A stretch of 64,000 nt of DNA, taken from contig NZ_BMNK01000015.1 in assembly GCF_014646515.1 (NCBI RefSeq), positions 185,440 to 249,439 of the forward strand, given 5' to 3'. This DNA comes from Nonomuraea glycinis (GTDB lineage: Bacteria > Actinomycetota > Actinomycetes > Streptosporangiales > Streptosporangiaceae). A model generated the notes under the pieces. That model was not told where the DNA came from. It worked only from the letters and a program-made list of their open reading frames with translations, and did no database searches. Shown piece by piece: positions 1 through 8,177 of the stretch (its first letter is position 1; the number at the start of each line of letters is the position of its first letter). Position numbers and translations under genes: made by a program.

Positions 1-4
1 CAGC

Positions 5-93
5 AGACCATTTCCGCAGGACGTGGGGCTGACGCTGTGCGCTGCCCCGCTCGAATACGCCGCAGGGACCATACCCGCAGCCAGTTGTCCGCA
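5..93 (-). repeat. Two decayed type I-E CRISPR repeats
   Basis: Segments 5-33 and 66-93 resemble the 28-nt repeat of the type I-E array at the right end of the window (starts GGACCATCCCC, ends GGGGCCGAC). The first keeps GACCAT and GGGGCTGAC with a one-base insertion. The second keeps only GGACCAT plus CCCGCAG. They are 61 nt apart, the exact repeat-plus-spacer period of the right-hand array. No intact repeat or cas gene is near. They read as eroded leader-distal remains of an array. Confidence 0.5.
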
Positions 94-201
94 GTCATCG
101 ACGACAACTGATCCGATCGCAACAGGGCCATCCCGGCAACGCCGGGGTGGCCCTGTGTTTGTTCATGGAGGAACCCGGATGATGACGAAGACACGACACG
201 C

Positions 202-498
202 GTGCTCCTCAGGGCTCTGTGCCTGATCGGCGCGCTCGCCCACACGGCCGCCTGCATGTCCACACCGCAGGGGCCGGTCACCGCCAAACGGATCCAGCCC
301 AAGATCTTCACCAAAGGCTGGGACTGTGACCGCGAGCCGATCGCCGGGCACCGCTCGGACGAATGCGTCTGGAAAACGCAGTACGTGCCCCAACGGTACT
401 GGCTGACGGTCAGCCAGACCGACCAGGTGGAAGTCAAGCACTGGCAGTACCAACGTTGCCAAGTCGGTGACCGTTATCCGGACTGTGCCCGGGGCTGA
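202..498 (+). CDS. Small lipoprotein-like hypothetical protein, possibly frameshifted at the start
   Basis: This 98-residue protein starts at GTG, has a short hydrophobic segment (LCLIGALAHTAAC) ending in a lipobox-like TAAC, then a polar domain with four cysteines (WDCDRE, DECVWK, QRCQVG, YPDCARG). I do not recognise the family. A better ribosome site (GGAGGAA at 167-173) lies before ATG 179, which opens another frame encoding MMTKTRHA. Joined across a one-base shift near 200 this would give a textbook positively charged signal N-terminus. The gene may therefore be frameshifted, or simply start at the weak GTG. It stands alone between decayed CRISPR repeats. Confidence 0.45.
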   Translation: MLLRALCLIGALAHTAACMSTPQGPVTAKRIQPKIFTKGWDCDREPIAGHRSDECVWKTQYVPQRYWLTVSQTDQVEVKHWQYQRCQVGDRYPDCARG

Positions 499-509
499 CC
501 AGCCCCGGG

Positions 510-659
510 GGGCCATCCCTGCAGGAGCGGGGCCGACTGGAGGAGGCCGGGAATCAGGATGGTCCCGTAAGGATCATCCCTGCGGGAGCGGAGCCGACAA
601 ACCCAGCGAAATGAACGCCGAGGTCAGCCTGGGAGCATCCCCGTCGGCGGGGGCACCGC
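510..659 (-). repeat. Three decayed type I-E CRISPR repeats at 61-nt spacing
   Basis: Repeats at 510-537, 571-598 and 632-659 are separated by 33-nt gaps. The first differs from the right-end I-E repeat at only a few positions (CATCCCTGCAGGAGCGGGGCCGAC), the second at slightly more, and the third is the most eroded (CATCCCCGTCGGCGGGGGCACC). Spacing and dyad structure are those of a type I-E array. Decay increases rightward, and no cas gene adjoins. I read this as a dead array fragment. Confidence 0.75.
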
Positions 660-726
660 CGATACATTCATATCCTTCAGCGCCTCCACCACGCTCGTTC
701 TCCCAGGCCGGGAGGGGTGAACGAGC

Positions 727-1403
727 ATGAAGGCAAGTACTCGGGCCGTACGTCGGATCCAGCGGCCAACGATTGCGGGGGTCCTCCTGCTCGCGGTCAT
801 CGCGGCGATCGTGTCGTTCCGTCACAGGCACGAGCTGCGCCTGCGTCACGGTGATGATCATTTGGCGGCGGTACATATTTCGCTCGCGGTCGACGGCATG
901 ATCTTCGTCGTCTCGATGTCCATCCTTCTGGCCAACCGGTACGGGTCCAGAGGAGGCTTTCTGGCGTGGGCCTTGCTGGTCGGCAGCCTCGCCAGCCGGG
1001 GAGCGAAACATCGCCCTCGCGGAGCCGAGCCTAGTCGGCCGCCTTCTCGCGGCATGGCCGAGCGCTGCCTTATCGGCAGCTACGAGCTCTTGATGTCGCG
1101 GGTTCGCCGAACAGCGTCCAAGGGGCGCGCTGTCGTGCAAGGCACAGTGACAGAGGATAGGCAACTTGGTGACGACGATGGCTGCGACTCCTCCGAGGAA
1201 GCGGTGTTCGGTAGGGTGAGGCGGTCGATCTTCGTCGGGTTGCCTGGCAGTGGGCCTTGGCGAATCGCCTTCCGGACGTGGCACTCCCGTCTGGCCGGGT
1301 CGTCGCTGAGCGGTTCGCGCGGAGTGCTTGATGGGGCCGCTGGATTAAGCGGCGGGGGCTGGAGGGGAAGTTGACGGAGCAGGATGCTTCCATTGCTGTC
1401 TGA
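727..1403 (+). pseudogene. Broken DUF2637 membrane protein gene
   Basis: The start at ATG 727 has a GGGAGGGG ribosome site. The N-terminus (VLLLAVIAAIVSFRH, then SLAVDGMIFVVSMSILLANRYG) is typical of DUF2637 proteins, which are common on actinomycete plasmids and integrative elements. An extra A in the AAA near 1008 shifts the frame so that NIALAEPSLVGRLLAAWPSA lies in another frame. A lost base near 1071 restores IGSYELLM. The C-terminal LPSGRVVAERFARSA-WGRWIK block (1249-1403) is in a third frame and contains an in-frame TGA at about 1348. The gene therefore carries at least three indels and a stop. Its 3' end abuts the leader of CRISPR array 1. Confidence 0.7.
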
Positions 1404-1615
1404 GCGCAGTGAATTCTGAGAAGGTTCTTACGGCCGTCCGCATGATGGTGAGTAGCTGCTGTCTCGGGGAGGAAATGAAGGGCATTGCTAACTCATCTGC
1501 GGTTCGAGGGACGGTTGAAGCTCTGACCTGGGCTTCTGCACTACCGCCAGACTGCTGCAGAATAGCGCGATCTACATGCCATCTCACAGCTCTTGACCTG
1601 CGGCTTTACCTTGGG
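1284..1615 (+). repeat. Segmental duplication, copy 1 (DUF2637 tail plus CRISPR leader)
   Basis: This segment aligns with 4548-4842. Shared tracts include GTTCGCGCGGAGTGCT, GCTGGATTAAGC, CATGATGGTG and TTGAAGCTCTGACCTGGG, with scattered substitutions and small indels. It spans the 3' tail of the broken DUF2637 gene, the spacer DNA after it and the whole CRISPR leader up to the first repeat. The second copy heads array 2, so arrays 1 and 2 probably arose by duplication of one leader end. Confidence 0.75.
1521..1615 (+). promoter_or_regulatory. CRISPR leader of array 1
   Basis: This stretch of about 95 bp directly precedes the first repeat and is conserved before all four arrays of this repeat family. 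The blocks are CTGACCTGG, CTGCACTACCG, GACTGCTGCA and, close to the repeat, TTGACCTGCGGCTTTACC. Such leaders carry the crRNA promoter and the signals that direct Cas1-Cas2 integration to the first repeat. The conserved repeat-proximal block is the likely integration anchor. Confidence 0.75.
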
Positions 1616-2623
1616 GCCGCTCATCACCCTGGAGGGATCGCAACGTACGGTCAGTAAACAAACAACCGACCCGACTCGCGCCGCTCATCACCCTGGAGGG
1701 ATCGCAACACGACGTCAAGCGGGAGTTGAACGACGTCATCCTGACCGGCCGCTCATCACCCTGGAGGGATCGCAACGGGATCACCAGTATTTGACATGTG
1801 CTGAACGTACCAGCCGCTCATCACCCTGGAGGGATCGCAACATGGAAGGCCAGCAGGTCGGTTCCATAGTCGAGGGCTGCTCATCACCCTGGAGGGATCG
1901 CAACACGACCTGCCCGACGACGTCGTCACCTACGTCCGGCCGCTCATCACCCTGGAGGGATCGCAACACGATGAGGCGTGTGCCGAACTAGCAGGATTGG
2001 TCAGCCGCTCATCACCCTGGAGGGATCGCAACTCGGGTTCGACCCGGAGAAGCGCCGCCCGGGCGGGGGCCGCTCATCACCCTGGAGGGATCGCAACAGG
2101 GCCGCGGCGCCGGCAAGGACTCCGGCGGCCGCGTGCCGCTCATCACCCTGGAGGGATCGCAACGTGCGCAGCATCATGCCCAGCGCCCGCGCCGAAGGCC
2201 GCTCATCACCCTGGAGGGATCGCAACACGGCGACGGCGTGCTCGACGGCGTGCACCGTGTGGGAGCCGCTCATCACCCTGGAGGGATCGCAACGTGCCGG
2301 TGAAGCTGACCACGTGCAACCACGCCTGCAGGCCGCTCATCACCCTGGAGGGATCGCAACCCGCCTGGGTCGGCGGCCCCGCCGGTCAACGCCAGCTGCT
2401 CATCACCCTGGAGGGATCGCAACTTGGTGTCTGTGGTGATCGAGCAGGCGGTGGAGGCGAGCCGCTCATCACCCTGGAGGGATCGCAACGGGACGACCCC
2501 ATCCACCTGGGCGAGATCATCCCCGAAGCCGCTCATCACCCTGGAGGGATCGCAACGGTCTAGAGGCATGCTGGGTCTCGAGGCCCCCTAGCGGCCGCTC
2601 ATCAACCCTGGAGGGATCGCAAC
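1616..2623 (+). CRISPR. CRISPR array 1: 16 repeats, 15 spacers (I-B/III-D family)
   Basis: The 29-nt repeats begin GCCGCTCATC and end GGATCGCAAC, with the internal hairpin CCCTGGAGGG. They start at 1616, 1680, 1748, 1813, 1876, 1939, 2004, 2069, 2135, 2198, 2265, 2332, 2395, 2461, 2528 and 2594. Spacers are 34-39 nt. Repeats at 1876 and 2395 read GCTGC instead of GCCGC. The last (2594-2623) has an extra A and is the decayed distal end. The final eight bases ATCGCAAC are the likely crRNA 5' handle after Cas6 cleavage. Transcription runs left to right from the leader. Confidence 0.97.
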
Positions 2624-2853
2624 ACAGGGCCACGTCCCGTTGCGTGGCGTAAGTGGGTGTCCGCGTGAGGCGCTGCCAGTGCGACTATGCCGTCACTAGT
2701 TCCGTCTGTACTTCCTTCTGCTGATCGGTGCCAGGCATGGTGAGCGGCGCCATAGAAGGCCGACTGGCAGATCCGCCGCCATGCTGGATCGTGACCCATT
2801 GAAGGCCAACCCGCGCAGCCTGGGATACGTCTTATCCGCGTCCCCCTAGCCGC
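2624..2853. other. Intergenic DNA after array 1
   Basis: I see no gene, further repeat or clear terminator hairpin here. The downstream gene has no obvious promoter in this stretch. Confidence 0.5.
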
Positions 2854-3552
2854 ATGGAGCGCTCCCGTGTCCCAGCCGCCTTACACAACCCGTACCAGAT
2901 GCGCCGCGCCTCGGGCGCCCTGCCTGTGGTGTTGATCGTTGTCCTGCCAGTGGCGGCGATCGTCGCGATTGCCGTCTTCGCCGTAGTGATCCTCACCCAG
3001 CCGCAGGCTGGTGACGGCCAGTCGACCTCTGGCACTGGCCAGGTTCAGGAGCAACCTGCGGGCGATGACCAGCCGCCGGCCGACCGGTCGGAAGCTGCGG
3101 TGCGCGCGGCGGCGACGGACTACTTCGATCTTTACGTGGCTGGGGACTATGGCGGGTCGTGGGACCGGACGGCAGCGGCCTCACGGGAACTGGTGTCCCG
3201 GGAGGACTACATTCGGGTGCACCAGTTGTGTCAGCCGTTGGTGCAGGGAATCCGATTTGAGATTAAGACGATCACCCTGAATGGGGACTTGGCGCGTCTG
3301 AACGTGACACGGCTGATCGCGGCGTTCACCTACGAGATGGTGTACGAGAACGATCAGTGGCGGATGATGTTATCGACCGATGCACAGGTCGAGTACCGCG
3401 GCAAGACCGTGGAGCAGGTGGCGGAGGCGCGGCATGCGAAGCGGATCTGTAAGGGTGACCCGCCGCCGCAGTTCTCCCCCTCTCCGCTGCCGTCGTACAA
3501 CCCGCAACCATCTGGGGCGGTGGTGTCTCCGCTGTCGCTACCCGGGACCTGA
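2854..3552 (+). CDS. Membrane-anchored hypothetical protein with NTF2-like outer domain
   Basis: Translated from ATG 2854 (232 aa) it has one strong transmembrane helix (about residues 23-47), a low-complexity linker rich in Q, G and D, an alpha/beta domain (about 80-200) resembling the NTF2-like fold of actinobacterial stalked proteins, and a proline-rich tail. The ATG has no ribosome site. GTG 2867 does (GGAG at 2856-2859), and it reads MSQPPY, a common actinobacterial N-terminus, but in another frame. One missing A near 2887 would join MSQPPY to NPYQMRR. The true N-terminus is probably frameshifted. No function is assigned. Confidence 0.6.
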   Translation: MERSRVPAALHNPYQMRRASGALPVVLIVVLPVAAIVAIAVFAVVILTQPQAGDGQSTSGTGQVQEQPAGDDQPPADRSEAAVRAAATDYFDLYVAGDYGGSWDRTAAASRELVSREDYIRVHQLCQPLVQGIRFEIKTITLNGDLARLNVTRLIAAFTYEMVYENDQWRMMLSTDAQVEYRGKTVEQVAEARHAKRICKGDPPPQFSPSPLPSYNPQPSGAVVSPLSLPGT

Positions 3553-3647
3553 GTGCTGACTTCATTGCTGCGGCTCTCAATACCGAATCGCCGTACAGCA
3601 TCACATTCCGCGAGGGAAAGTGGAAGCCCAGTAATCGAAGGAGTGTT

Positions 3648-4292
3648 GTGGAGCTCACAAAAGTGGACGAGTGGTCCGCACTGTTCTCCGGCGTGTCGGC
3701 TTTGGTCGCCATAATCGCTTTCATCGCCGCGACCGCGATCTCGATCCTCTCCTGGCTGGCCGCGCGTCGAGCAGCGGAGGCCGCTGAAACCATGAGCAGG
3801 CTGGAAAAGGATCGGCAACACCGGGAGGCTCGCCCGCAAATCGCCATCATATGCACGCCGATCCTCGCCACTGGCGGCGCCTATTTGGAGCTGATACTCA
3901 CTGGGCCACAAGGCGTAGAGGAGGTGCATGTGCCCCTGCTGCAGATCCAGGACAGTCAGCCGTGGGCCAACCCCGTCGTTGCTGGGCCGAGCCGTGAGGA
4001 GTTGGCCGTGCATGTGCGTGGCCCGTACGAGTTTCAGGAGAAGCTTGAAGGTCAGAGCGACGGCGGGCGCACGGTGGAGCCGTTCACCTTGGTGGTCGGC
4101 TACCCGCACAAGCTGGTGCTCAAGGCGACCCATGCCCCATTGAACTCGGGGATCCCGGAGAAAATCTGGCAACAGGACGTAAACGGGATGGAGCTGAGGT
4201 TGGCATTGGAGTGCACGCAGGACGGGTTTGTTGAGCCGTGGCGGTACGTGCATCCGGCGATCTCGGCGAGCCTGCCGCCGGCCGTGTCGTAG
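3648..4292 (+). CDS. Single-pass membrane protein of unknown function
   Basis: The start is GTG 3648 with GAAGGAG five bases upstream. The protein has 214 residues: one N-terminal transmembrane segment (about 14-38), a short charged coiled stretch (RRAAEAAETMSRLEKDRQ), then a beta-rich cytoplasmic or external domain with no motif I recognise. It lies alone between CRISPR arrays 1 and 2. Small membrane proteins of this layout are frequent accessory genes in actinomycete defence islands, but nothing in the sequence ties it to CRISPR function. Confidence 0.7.
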   Translation: MELTKVDEWSALFSGVSALVAIIAFIAATAISILSWLAARRAAEAAETMSRLEKDRQHREARPQIAIICTPILATGGAYLELILTGPQGVEEVHVPLLQIQDSQPWANPVVAGPSREELAVHVRGPYEFQEKLEGQSDGGRTVEPFTLVVGYPHKLVLKATHAPLNSGIPEKIWQQDVNGMELRLALECTQDGFVEPWRYVHPAISASLPPAVS

Positions 4293-4547
4293 GCAGGGCT
4301 AACCTAATACCAACGTCGTTCAGACAGACAAGGACAGGGGTTACTCGTCCAGGCCGGTGAACAAAGCAGCGGAGCCGCTGTAGCAGAGGTCTGTCACTCC
4401 AAGACATTCTCGTCACAGGAATTCAACTTGTATGGAATTACTATCGCACTCAAGCTAGTGGGTGGAACCGAATGCCGCCGGTGATCGACGTCGGTGAGCC
4501 GTGTACGAGGGTTCAAGGCGCTGCGCGAATGGAGTACGGCCTGAATC

Positions 4548-4842
4548 TTCCCGTCTGACCCGGGTCATTGCTGAGCAGTTCGCGCGGAGTGCTCGATGGT
4601 CCGCTGGATTAAGCAGCGGGGGCTGAAGGGAAAGTCGGTGGCTTGGGAGGTTCTTCCGGTCGGCCTCATGATGGTGGGTAGCTGCTATCACGGAGAGGAA
4701 GTGAAGGACATGGCTTATTCATCTGCGGTCCGAGGGATGGTTGAAGCTCTGACCTGGGCTTCTGCACTACCGTCGGACTGCTGCAGAATAGCGCGATCTG
4801 TATACCATCTCACAGCTCTTGACCTGCGGCTTTACCTTGGGG
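4548..4842 (+). repeat. Segmental duplication, copy 2 (DUF2637 tail remnant plus leader)
   Basis: This is the second copy of 1284-1615. It keeps a scrap of the DUF2637 C-terminus (MVRWIKQRGLKGK near 4596) with frame changes and no upstream part of the gene, followed by the diverged spacer DNA and the full CRISPR leader. The stretch 4293-4547 before it holds no gene that I can support. Confidence 0.7.
4747..4842 (+). promoter_or_regulatory. CRISPR leader of array 2
   Basis: It is nearly identical to the leader of array 1, with the same blocks CTGACCTGGG, CTGCACTACCG, GACTGCTGCAGAATAG and TTGACCTGCGGCTTTACC. It abuts the first repeat at 4843. Confidence 0.75.
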
Positions 4843-5336
4843 GCCGCTCATCACCCTAGAGGGATCGCAACGCGCGGACCGAAGGTGAACTTCTTCGGCA
4901 GGCCACGGAGGGCCGCTCATCACCCTAGAGGGATCGCAACCCTTTGCCGAGTCGGCCATGCATTTACGCGTCGAAACGGCCGCTCATCACCCTGGAGGGA
5001 TCGCAACAGGGGCAGTCCATCAACAAGGGCTTTTCCTCCGAGGGCCGCTCATCACCCTGGAGGGATCGCAACTTCTCCCGCGTGGTGCGGGTCGGCATCG
5101 GCTCGTCGGGCCGCTCATCACCCTGGAGGGATCGCAACAAGGCCGACACGTAGTTGAACAACCCGAAGTGGATGCCGCTCATCACCCTGGAGGGATCGCA
5201 ACGTGACGCCCATTCAGGTTTATGGGCGGACCATCGCGCACGCCGCTCATCACCCTGGAGGGATCGCAACTACGGCACGAGCGCGGGGACGTGGCCGGGC
5301 TGCTCGTGCTGCTCATCACCCTGGAGGGATCGCAGC
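4843..5336 (+). CRISPR. CRISPR array 2: 8 repeats, 7 spacers, plus a decayed ninth repeat
   Basis: Repeats start at 4843, 4912, 4979, 5044, 5110, 5174, 5242 and 5308. The two leader-proximal copies read CCCTAGAGGG where all others read CCCTGGAGGG. The last copy ends GCAGC rather than GCAAC. A truncated copy (GCCGCTCGTACCCTGG) begins at 5374, one spacer length further on. The repeat family is the same as array 1. The array ends right at the 3' end of the minus-strand type III-D operon. Confidence 0.96.
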
Positions 5337-5409
5337 ACGTAGACCCGGCCGACGACGGCCTTGGGGATGCTGGGCCGCTCGTACCCTGGCCGACAGATAA
5401 GGCGAGCCT

Positions 5410-7617
5410 TCAAGATTTGTGGCGTGTTCCTTGACCCTTCGGAACTTCCTGGTAGAGAACGAGATCTAGGTCATCTGCGTTTACCGGTGGTAGGGAGCGT
5501 CCGTGGCCGGGCAACACCTCAGTCCTCTTCGTCTTCTGGTTCTTCCCGGTGTTTTCGTTGGCGGTGAACCATTCATAGGATCGACCACGCGGGTCGGGCG
5601 GCATCGGCATCGACAAGTTGGCTATCATTCCCAATGGCCGGACCCGAGGATAATGGACGGGAAGTTCGGGCCGTCCGGTGGTTGTGGCCAGGAACACATC
5701 TCGTATCTCCTTGTGAGGCGTGTCCTGCGTCGATTTCTCGAATTCTTCGAGCGCCATTTTCATAATCTCTGATGGGTCCGGCGTAGGCGGCTCGGCGGTA
5801 AGGCTCCGGTAGTAGGTGGCCCAGTCCTTGTTACCGCGCAGAGTAGTGCCAGAGGTGTCCCAAGTCAGGCGGATGCTGCCGAATCCGAGCGGCTTTCCCA
5901 GACCGAGGCGGTGGAAGTGGCCCTCTGGCAGGTTGAGCAGCCAGGCCAGGGCGCCGAGTTCGAAGAGGCTGATGTCACGGACGTCGAGGGTGAAGGTGAA
6001 CTCGGTCCCGGGGGTTACCCAGCCTTCGATCGAACGGTTCTGAGTGTCTCGCTGCTCCTCGTCGCCAGTGTCGAAGTAAAAGTCTTCGGTGGTGACAGGG
6101 TTCTTACCGTCCTCCTTCGCACTTCGGGGCCGCCGGAACTCGCGATACCCGATTCCGATCCGCTCTTGAGTCGGATCGGTGGAAGACCCCGGCTCGCTCC
6201 AATAGGTGGGGTTGCCGGCGGTAGCGGCGTGGTGCCAGTAGACCTTGCGGCCTCGCAGGAGGCTCTCACCAGACGGGTAGAGCCCGCTCTTGGCAAGTCC
6301 GTCGCTCGGTGGGTTCTCCAGTTTCCTACGGTGCTCCCCCTCCGAGAGATAGAAACGGCCCTGGCTCGGTTTGGGCTGGCCGAGGATGGCCAGAGGAAGG
6401 CCGTCTCCGCTGAATCGCGTCGTCTTGGGTATAGCGCTCTCCTCGCATCGGACCGGCCCAACCCGCAGTCGGCCTCGGTAACCTGCCGGACGGGTGCTGG
6501 AACCTCTGGGCGCAACCCAGCCGAACAGGCGATCTGCGGGGGAGAGGCTTCCGAGATCGGGAGCGGGACGCAGGCTTTCTACAAGCATGTCCACCGGCGC
6601 CAGCTTGGAGATGTCACGAGGCACTGCTACGGGGAAAAGGGCGGTGATCTTCTTGCCGGGCATGTAGGCGTAGCACAGCGTGCCTTCCTGGAGTTTGGCG
6701 CGCTCCCTGTCCTTCAGATGCGCGCTCCACTCAAGTTTCTTACCTTCATCGCTCGCGGTGGTGTTGAACCCTTTCAGCTCCTCCTCGGAGTGTGCCTTCC
6801 GGTAGTTGAGCATGAGCTTGTTCCACCGCTCGCAGAGCTCCGGAGTGAGCTCTGCTTCCTTTCCATTGTTGGGGATAAAAACGCGCTCGCACTTTTTTCC
6901 TTCGGTATTCCTGCCGCTGACGAACACGTATCCCTGTTCCCAGCCTTTTCCTGGCGCCTTCGGCCTCTTATCGATCTCCTCCACGGTTGGTGTACGACCG
7001 CGAGTTCGGACCCAGACCTCGTCACCGTGCTGTGGCAGGCTGCCATCGGGGTACTTCACGACGTTCCCTGCGACGTAGCGCGGCAGACGGACGGCCTTGC
7101 AAAACTCGATCTTCAGGCCGCCCTGGCCGTCGCCGACGATCCTGACCGGTTGCATCTTCAGGGCGTCGCTGACGATCCGGCGCCAGCCGAGTGGCTCCTG
7201 TCCGCCTTCGAATACGCCGAACCGAGAGTTGGTGATGATCTCGAAGGCGGAGCGCAGCATGCCCTTGATGGAAGTGGCGGGCAGGTGCGGAGATCCGTTG
7301 CGGAGCAGCATCGGATAGTAGAGATGGCCCTCCTTCCCCGTCGGCGCGGGAAAGGCTCTGGCGGTGTCGAGCAACAGCAGCGGTGTCTCCACGGTGAGCC
7401 TGACCTTGACCGATCCGGTCCATCCGCCCTCATGAAGTCTGTCGTGACACCGGGGAAGGGCGTCACCGAGAGGTCCTTCCACTTCGTCGCGCCGTGGAGT
7501 GGGAACGAAGGTGTAGGGGTTGAGGAAACGTGCCTCCTTGTCGGGCACTGCCTCGGTGGGCTGATTGTCTTTCTGGCCGGAGCGAGCTTTCCCGTTCTGG
7601 TTTCTGCTGTTGTTCAT
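5410..7617 (-). CDS. TIGR03986-type RAMP protein (Cas7-insertion subunit of III-D variant)
   Basis: This 735-residue RAMP protein is the last gene of the type III-D operon. Visible signs are FLNPYTFVPTPRR near the N-terminus, hallmark of the TIGR03986 family, then TVETPLLLLD and HLPATSIKGMLRSAFE, the Cas7/RAMP glycine-helix motif. A long insertion follows (about residues 190-470), then GLGKPLGFGSIRL, the C-terminal glycine-rich loop. In the Synechocystis III-Dv complex the matching subunit is a single Cas7 with a large insertion that helps cap the crRNA filament. ATG 7617 overlaps the csx19 stop (ATGA), so expression is coupled. The subunit role is inferred from gene order and family. Confidence 0.8.
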   Translation of the reverse strand: MNNSRNQNGKARSGQKDNQPTEAVPDKEARFLNPYTFVPTPRRDEVEGPLGDALPRCHDRLHEGGWTGSVKVRLTVETPLLLLDTARAFPAPTGKEGHLYYPMLLRNGSPHLPATSIKGMLRSAFEIITNSRFGVFEGGQEPLGWRRIVSDALKMQPVRIVGDGQGGLKIEFCKAVRLPRYVAGNVVKYPDGSLPQHGDEVWVRTRGRTPTVEEIDKRPKAPGKGWEQGYVFVSGRNTEGKKCERVFIPNNGKEAELTPELCERWNKLMLNYRKAHSEEELKGFNTTASDEGKKLEWSAHLKDRERAKLQEGTLCYAYMPGKKITALFPVAVPRDISKLAPVDMLVESLRPAPDLGSLSPADRLFGWVAPRGSSTRPAGYRGRLRVGPVRCEESAIPKTTRFSGDGLPLAILGQPKPSQGRFYLSEGEHRRKLENPPSDGLAKSGLYPSGESLLRGRKVYWHHAATAGNPTYWSEPGSSTDPTQERIGIGYREFRRPRSAKEDGKNPVTTEDFYFDTGDEEQRDTQNRSIEGWVTPGTEFTFTLDVRDISLFELGALAWLLNLPEGHFHRLGLGKPLGFGSIRLTWDTSGTTLRGNKDWATYYRSLTAEPPTPDPSEIMKMALEEFEKSTQDTPHKEIRDVFLATTTGRPELPVHYPRVRPLGMIANLSMPMPPDPRGRSYEWFTANENTGKNQKTKRTEVLPGHGRSLPPVNADDLDLVLYQEVPKGQGTRHKS

Positions 7618-8177
7618 GAGGTGGAAGTCTCCGGGGCGGCGAGGTCGAAGCGGAGTAGACGCTCTTCGGCTATGTAGGCGTTACCGTGGTTGGGATCCTG
7701 GGCGATGTACTCCTGCACGAGGACCTGCGCGTGCTGTTCCGCGGGGATCTGCGCCGGGATGTCGATGGTACCGATGCGCTCCGTAGACAGGGTCGTCCAG
7801 CCGTTCACCGAGCCGGCCGAGCGGCCCCACAGCAGGTACGCACCGGCACGGGTGTCGATCGCCTCGACGGCGGGGAGGCGATCGACGAAGGCGGCCGGCA
7901 GCGTGGCGGCGTCCTCGGTGAGGAAGACGGCGGTGCCGCGGCCGTCGGCGATGTTGACCCAGCGCAGTTCGGCGCGCTCGTCGAAGAACCGGGCTTCGAA
8001 GACGTCCTGCAGCCGGACGGATCCCTTGCGGGTCTTCACGTCGCCGGAGGCGTCCACGAGGGCGATGTGGTGCGTCCGCGGAGTGGCCAGCAAGGCGGTG
8101 CTACCGGGGGCTGCATGTCGCAGAACCTCGTCGAGGCCGATGTCGTGCCATGAAGCGGCGTACAAGACGACACTCAC
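7614..8177 (-). CDS. csx19: Type III-D CRISPR-associated protein Csx19
   Basis: This is a small protein (187 aa from GTG 8177) between the double-Cas7 and TIGR03986 genes, the expected place for Csx19 (TIGR03984 family). The C-terminal stretch GNAYIAEERLLRFD and the middle YLLWGRSAG...W resemble that family. GTG 8177 overlaps the upstream stop as GTGA and has GAGGG about seven bases before it, so I prefer it to the more distant ATG at 8207. Csx19 is a structural subunit near the crRNA 5' end in the III-Dv complex. It has no known catalytic site. Confidence 0.75.
   Translation of the reverse strand: MSVVLYAASWHDIGLDEVLRHAAPGSTALLATPRTHHIALVDASGDVKTRKGSVRLQDVFEARFFDERAELRWVNIADGRGTAVFLTEDAATLPAAFVDRLPAVEAIDTRAGAYLLWGRSAGSVNGWTTLSTERIGTIDIPAQIPAEQHAQVLVQEYIAQDPNHGNAYIAEERLLRFDLAAPETSTS

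Noticed and set aside
1593..2569. Open frames with repeated HHPGGIAT or SSPWRDRN strings in all CRISPR arrays
   Set aside because: They are translations of the 29-nt repeats, whose length lets three frames stay open across varying spacers. They have no ribosome sites and no protein-like composition.
4298..4307. GGCTAACCTAA, a half-match to an actinobacterial iron-box
   Set aside because: Only one half-site is present and the downstream gene is not iron-related.
5911..7677. Long plus-strand frame (588 codons) over the type III-D genes
   Set aside because: It is an antisense shadow of the TIGR03986-type gene. High GC keeps the opposite frame open.
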